Source: Terrimesophilobacter sp039923755
Lineage (GTDB): Bacteria > Actinomycetota > Actinomycetes > Actinomycetales > Microbacteriaceae
Length of the DNA: 9,398 nucleotides
Direction of reading: 5' to 3'
NCBI GenBank assembly: GCA_039923755.1
Contig: JBDTCD010000160.1
Coordinates: forward strand, 1-9,398
The notes under the pieces are model-generated. The model was not told where the DNA came from. It was given only the letters and a program-made list of their open reading frames with translations, and did not search any database. The position numbers and the translations under genes are program-made. Every line of letters starts with the position of its first letter. Position 1 is the first letter of the stretch. Below, piece after piece: positions 6,249 through 9,398 of this stretch.

Positions 6249-7823
6249 TCAATAGCGTGCCGTGAAGGCCAGCAGCTCCGGTCCGCGCGCCTCGAATACG
6301 CGACCGCCGAGACGGATACCGCCCCAGAGCGCCGCGGTCCCGATCAACAGTCCGACGAGAAGAGCCGCGACAGGCCATGCACCTCCGAAGGCGATGCCGA
6401 TCACGGCCAAAACGACCGTCGGAGCCGTGACGGTAAGCACGGCGAGGAGGGACAGTCCTTGCACCCAGGACGCTCCACCCGCGCTCGACTGGGGTTGCGC
6501 GAAAGGGCTGTCCCCAGGATGGACGGCAGGGTACGGAAAGCCGGCCGAAATAATGCTCGACAGTCCGAGGCCGACAAAAAGCGTGCACAGGCTGACGCCG
6601 AGGAGCGACGGCAGGACGTCCGCCGACCCGTATCCCCATGCACTCAACGGAGTCCCGACGACGATGACGATGAGCCCTAGCGCAAGCGGTGGGACCACGC
6701 GGCCGAGCCGATCTGAACGGCCATCTGTATTAGACGCAATATGCAGCCACACAGCTGTGTTGTCGAACGCGACATCGTTGTGCACTGTGCTCCACGCGAG
6801 AAAAAAGCACATCACGGGCACAGGTAATAACACGAGATAGTGCAGCGGTACCCCGGCGATTGCCAGGGCACCGACCATAACTGCGGGCACGATGGGAACG
6901 ATCACGAGCGCGGACCGGTAACGAGCGTCACGCCCCCAATAGCTGAGGCTTCGCGCGGCGATCACACCGGCCGGTGTGGCGGGGACTCGGGCGAACCAGC
7001 CGAGTCCGGTGTACTCGCGGGTGCGGGAGACCCGATCCGGCCGTACGAGCATTTCCGCGACAAGCGCACGCCATGCAAGCCAAAGCACGCCGACGAAAGC
7101 GAGCGCGATGAGGAGTTCGACGGATGCTTCCCCCGCGTTGCCGGCGGCAGCAGCTGCGGGTGCCGCCCACACCGCTCCGAGCGGTGTCCACGCGACGACG
7201 TCGGCGATCGAATGCAGAACCGCGATTCCCTGCTTTTCCCAATTGACCGTAACCATGATGGCGATCAGCGGCGACAGCGCGCTCAGGACGATGAGGGCGA
7301 TCAGCCCTGTCGCTTCACGGGCACGGCGAGTGGACAGGAGCAGAGTGGCGACCGTGGTGGTGACGCGAGACCCGAGGATGCAGGTCACGACAATCACTAG
7401 CGCGCTCACAATGGCCACGAGGATTGCCGGCACCGTCCTCGACCAGGTGACAATTTGCGCGGCCGCAATGAGGGCCATCACGAGGGCGGGTACCCCGACA
7501 AATGCTGCCGCTGCGAGCCCGATCGCAAGTTGCGATGGGGGGATCCCAAAGAGGGAGAACTTGCGCGGGTCGATCGTGTCGTCGGCTCCGAACACAAGCG
7601 GGACGAGGAGGAATCCAAGGACAATGAGGGACCCGGCGACAACGACGATACTTCTGGCGAGTTCGACATCCACGGCCCGCAGCCCGGCCAGTGACACGAT
7701 CGCCACGAATGCCGCACCGAGGCCGTAGAGCAACCCCACGATGAGCCCGAACACCTGCCATGGGCTGCGTCGGAAGAGATTGCCGAGCAGCCGAAGCTTC
7801 AGTCCGAGAAACTGTGCAACCAC
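6249..7823 (-). CDS. ABC transporter permease, 12-helix exporter type
   Basis: This 524-residue membrane protein has about twelve hydrophobic segments in two sets of six (roughly 22-253 and 302-503) joined by a charged cytoplasmic stretch (254-300), so it looks like an internal duplication, or two half-permeases in one chain. The segment DDTIDPRKFSLFGIPP (81-96) and the region around NDVAFDNTAVWLHIAS (349-364) look conserved among actinobacterial permeases of this type, from memory. The GTG start at 7823 is preceded by a strong GGAGGG (7835..7830) at six bases spacing and lies 25 bases inside the end of the ATPase gene, so the two are translationally coupled. No periplasmic binding protein is encoded nearby, which favours export over import. 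The substrate cannot be told from the sequence. Confidence 0.88.
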   Translation of the reverse strand: MVAQFLGLKLRLLGNLFRRSPWQVFGLIVGLLYGLGAAFVAIVSLAGLRAVDVELARSIVVVAGSLIVLGFLLVPLVFGADDTIDPRKFSLFGIPPSQLAIGLAAAAFVGVPALVMALIAAAQIVTWSRTVPAILVAIVSALVIVVTCILGSRVTTTVATLLLSTRRAREATGLIALIVLSALSPLIAIMVTVNWEKQGIAVLHSIADVVAWTPLGAVWAAPAAAAAGNAGEASVELLIALAFVGVLWLAWRALVAEMLVRPDRVSRTREYTGLGWFARVPATPAGVIAARSLSYWGRDARYRSALVIVPIVPAVMVGALAIAGVPLHYLVLLPVPVMCFFLAWSTVHNDVAFDNTAVWLHIASNTDGRSDRLGRVVPPLALGLIVIVVGTPLSAWGYGSADVLPSLLGVSLCTLFVGLGLSSIISAGFPYPAVHPGDSPFAQPQSSAGGASWVQGLSLLAVLTVTAPTVVLAVIGIAFGGAWPVAALLVGLLIGTAALWGGIRLGGRVFEARGPELLAFTARY

Positions 7824-8728
7824 TCGAGACCCTCCACGGTCGACTTGCCCCCGGCCAGTTCCACGAACTTCTCCTCGAGCGATCCTGCACCACGGACCTG
7901 ATCGACAGTTCCCGAAGCGAGCACTAGTCCGTCGACGATGATCGCGACCGAATCACAGACCCGCTCGATGAGGTCCATGCTGTGGCTGGACAGCACGACG
8001 GTGCCTCCTGCCGCAACATACCGGCGAAGGATTTCGATGATGTTCGACGCGGATATCGGGTCCACAGACTCGAACGGCTCATCGAGCACGAGTAGGCGCG
8101 GAGAATGCATGAGAGCGGCTGCAAGCGACAGTTTTTTCGTCATTCCCGCCGAATAGTCGGCCACGAGCCGAGTCAAGGCATCTTCGAGACCGAAGGATGC
8201 TGCCAGCTGCGCCACGCGCTCGCGCACCGTGTCCGCCGGGAGGCCCCGCAGCACTCCCGCGTAGAACAGAAGCTGGCTGCCGGTCAGCCGGTCGAACAGT
8301 CGCAAGCGATCAGGCAGAACCCCCATCTGACGCTTCGCGGCCGCCGGGTCCTGCCAGACATTGGCGCCGTGCACGATGACGGTGCCAGCATCCGGCCGCA
8401 ACAACCCCGTGATCATGGACAACGTGGTGGTCTTGCCCGCACCATTGGGGCCGACGATGCCGAAAATCGTTCCAGCCTGGACATCGAGGTCAATGCCCGC
8501 GACAGCGGCGTTTTCACCGAAGTGCTTCGCCAGGCCATGAACTTCGAGAACACGCTCGAGCGCGGGTAAAGGTCGGCCCGCTCGCTTCGTCGTCGCCGCT
8601 GACGGGGTCTTTCCCTTGCGCAGAGCCGATTGGATTTCACGCTTCTCGCGCGCTGCATCCGACTCAAGTTTCGCGATGAGCTCGTCGAACTGCGCGAGGG
8701 TGCTGTCGGCTTTCTCCACGGAGTCCAC
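7799..8728 (-). CDS. ABC transporter ATP-binding protein with N-terminal extension
   Basis: From the GTG at 8728 the product is 309 residues. The ATPase domain (about 58-290) has Walker A GPNGAGKT (93-100), Q-loop Q134, a divergent signature YSAGM (192-196) in place of LSGGQ, Walker B LLVLDEP (212-218), and the switch histidine H249 in SSHSMD. It resembles ABC-2-type drug, lipid or polymer export ATPases (CcmA-like). Residues 1-55 are an extra charged segment (LAQFDELIAKLES..., then a Lys/Thr/Ala-rich linker), likely a short coiled coil; most relatives lack it. The frame is open to 8899, but 8728 is chosen because TGAGGT with GAGG at 8740..8737 is eight bases upstream and residues further upstream lack domain character. 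It powers the overlapping permease gene and would work as a homodimer on it. Confidence 0.92.
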   Translation of the reverse strand: MDSVEKADSTLAQFDELIAKLESDAAREKREIQSALRKGKTPSAATTKRAGRPLPALERVLEVHGLAKHFGENAAVAGIDLDVQAGTIFGIVGPNGAGKTTTLSMITGLLRPDAGTVIVHGANVWQDPAAAKRQMGVLPDRLRLFDRLTGSQLLFYAGVLRGLPADTVRERVAQLAASFGLEDALTRLVADYSAGMTKKLSLAAALMHSPRLLVLDEPFESVDPISASNIIEILRRYVAAGGTVVLSSHSMDLIERVCDSVAIIVDGLVLASGTVDQVRGAGSLEEKFVELAGGKSTVEGLEWLHSFSD

Positions 8729-8921
8729 CGTACCAACCTCACAGTGCCTCACATCACTCTCGAGATGGATCATTACGAAATGGACACAACCCCAATGTTC
8801 CCAGCCTCTACCAGCACGTGAAGGATAAAGTTGGCTCAGCACGAAGAGGTGTCGGAAGTATTGTCGCGCCCCCGAACAACGGGTGGTTTTTCGGGACAAT
8901 CACGACATCGAAGGAGCACCA
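8729..8921. other. Divergent intergenic region between the ABC operon and the nucleotidyltransferase gene
   Basis: This 193-base gap must hold promoters for both flanking units. Weak candidates are TAATGA on the minus strand (8775..8770) and TAAAGT (8826-8831) or TATTGT (8859-8864) on the plus strand, none with a well-spaced -35. The clear structure in it is the inverted repeat at 8860-8900. No small gene is supported. Confidence 0.4.
8860..8900. repeat. Imperfect inverted repeat / leader hairpin before the nucleotidyltransferase gene
   Basis: CCCGAACAAC (8871-8880) pairs with GTTTTTCGGG (8886-8895), nine of ten positions, around the five-base loop GGGTG. Outside it ATTGT (8860-8864) pairs with ACAAT (8896-8900), with six unpaired bases on the left side. 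The element ends ten bases before the Shine-Dalgarno AAGGAG (8911-8916). It may be an operator or a structured 5' leader; it lacks the T-tail of a terminator. Confidence 0.45.
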
Positions 8922-9398
8922 ATGAGCACGCAGATCGTTATCCTGGCCGCCGGGATGGGCAGCAGGCTCGGTCGCTCATTGCCAAAACCCCTCACCGAAT
9001 TGGGTGATGGCCGCACCATCATGCGGCAGCAGTTCGACAACATCCACCATGCTTTCGGCTCGAACGCGAAGGTGACGATCGTGGTCGGCTACAAGCTCGA
9101 GCACATCATTGAATCGTTCCCGCAGGCATCCTTCGTGTACAACGAGCAATACGACCAGACCAACACCTCCAAGAGCCTCCTTCGCGCCCTTCGCGCGTCC
9201 GCCCCCGGCGGCGTTCTGTGGATGAACGGTGACGTCGTCTTCGACCCTGAAGCACTCGAACGTGCCGCGATGTTCGTTGCCCGGGACCAATCATTTGTTT
9301 CGGTCAACACCGCAAAGGTGTCGGACGAAGAGGTCAAATACACGACCGACCCACAAGGGTACATCCACGAACTTTCCAAGACAGTCAAGGGGGGACTG
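8922..9398 (+). CDS. Nucleotidyltransferase, LicC/phosphocholine cytidylyltransferase-like (3' end missing)
   Basis: The frame runs open from the ATG at 8922 to the window edge, giving 159 residues of an incomplete protein. It begins IVILAAGMGSRLG (5-17) followed by PKPL (21-24), the nucleotide-binding signature of sugar-phosphate and choline-phosphate nucleotidyltransferases, with K22 as the expected phosphate-contacting lysine. MNGDVVF (101-107) holds the metal-binding Asp (D104). The segment YNEQYDQTNTSKSLL (73-87) resembles the N-Y-x-TN-SL stretch of LicC-type cytidylyltransferases, which make CDP-choline or similar activated alcohols for cell-surface polymers. Assignment to the NTP_transferase fold is firm; the substrate is a guess. 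A strong AAGGAG lies five bases before the ATG. The gene is divergent from the ABC operon and may open a cell-envelope locus beyond the window. Confidence 0.9.
   Translation, partial: MSTQIVILAAGMGSRLGRSLPKPLTELGDGRTIMRQQFDNIHHAFGSNAKVTIVVGYKLEHIIESFPQASFVYNEQYDQTNTSKSLLRALRASAPGGVLWMNGDVVFDPEALERAAMFVARDQSFVSVNTAKVSDEEVKYTTDPQGYIHELSKTVKGGL

Noticed and set aside
8769..8795. Promoter for the ABC operon (TAATGA with TTGGGG or TTGTGT)
   Set aside because: The possible -35 hexamers lie 14 or 8 bases from the -10, outside the usual 16-19, so no confident promoter call is made.
8729..8899. Upstream extension of the ABC ATPase to 8899
   Set aside because: The added residues have no domain character and would use up nearly all of the divergent promoter region; the GTG at 8728 has GAGG eight bases upstream.

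Overview
The window reads as an ordinary chromosomal stretch of a GC-rich actinobacterium, most likely a member of the Microbacteriaceae. The grounds are the codon use, frequent GTG starts, the glutamate racemase / RNase PH / ITP-pyrophosphatase gene order beside nicotinate phosphoribosyltransferase and a DUF3039 gene, and many leaderless-type promoters. The family assignment is inference; no marker gene such as rRNA is present. There is no sign of mobile DNA, CRISPR, tRNA or rRNA, and coding density is high, with no gene-free stretch above 200 bases.

Region 1 (1-2238, minus strand) is a metal-homeostasis run. In transcription order it holds a cation diffusion facilitator exporter (1333-2238), an Nramp-type manganese/iron importer MntH (46-1305) and, overlapping the mntH stop by a GTGA junction, the first 16 codons of a protein that looks like a DtxR/MntR-family regulator and runs off the left edge. 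The exporter has Glu at a metal-ligand position that is usually His.

Region 2 (2308-4502, minus strand) is the operon murI-rph-rdgB: peptidoglycan D-glutamate supply, 3' tRNA trimming and nucleotide-pool cleaning. Region 3 (4503-4608) is a compact divergent promoter region holding two inverted repeats, one covering the murI promoter and one, perfect with 11-bp arms, just upstream of the pncB promoter. Region 4 (4609-5913, plus strand) is pncB, the NAD salvage enzyme. It converges on a small DUF3039 gene (5937-6203, minus) across a short gap with a hairpin.

Region 5 (6249-8728, minus strand) is an ABC exporter-type pair: an ATPase with an N-terminal charged extension, and a 12-helix permease whose start overlaps the ATPase by 25 bases. 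Region 6 (8729-8921) is a divergent gap with a 41-base imperfect inverted repeat. Region 7 (8922-9398, plus strand) is the 5' part of a nucleotidyltransferase of the LicC/phosphocholine cytidylyltransferase-like type, cut by the right edge.

Across the window, genes at the head of a transcription unit (the exporter gene, mntH, murI, pncB, DUF3039) carry a TANNNT hexamer 6-8 bases before the start codon and mostly no Shine-Dalgarno. Internal genes, the ATPase and the nucleotidyltransferase carry purine-rich ribosome binding sites. Nothing here is clearly a new system; the most useful leads are the metal cluster at the left edge, the murI/pncB operator-like repeats, the leaderless pattern, and the structured leader before the nucleotidyltransferase.
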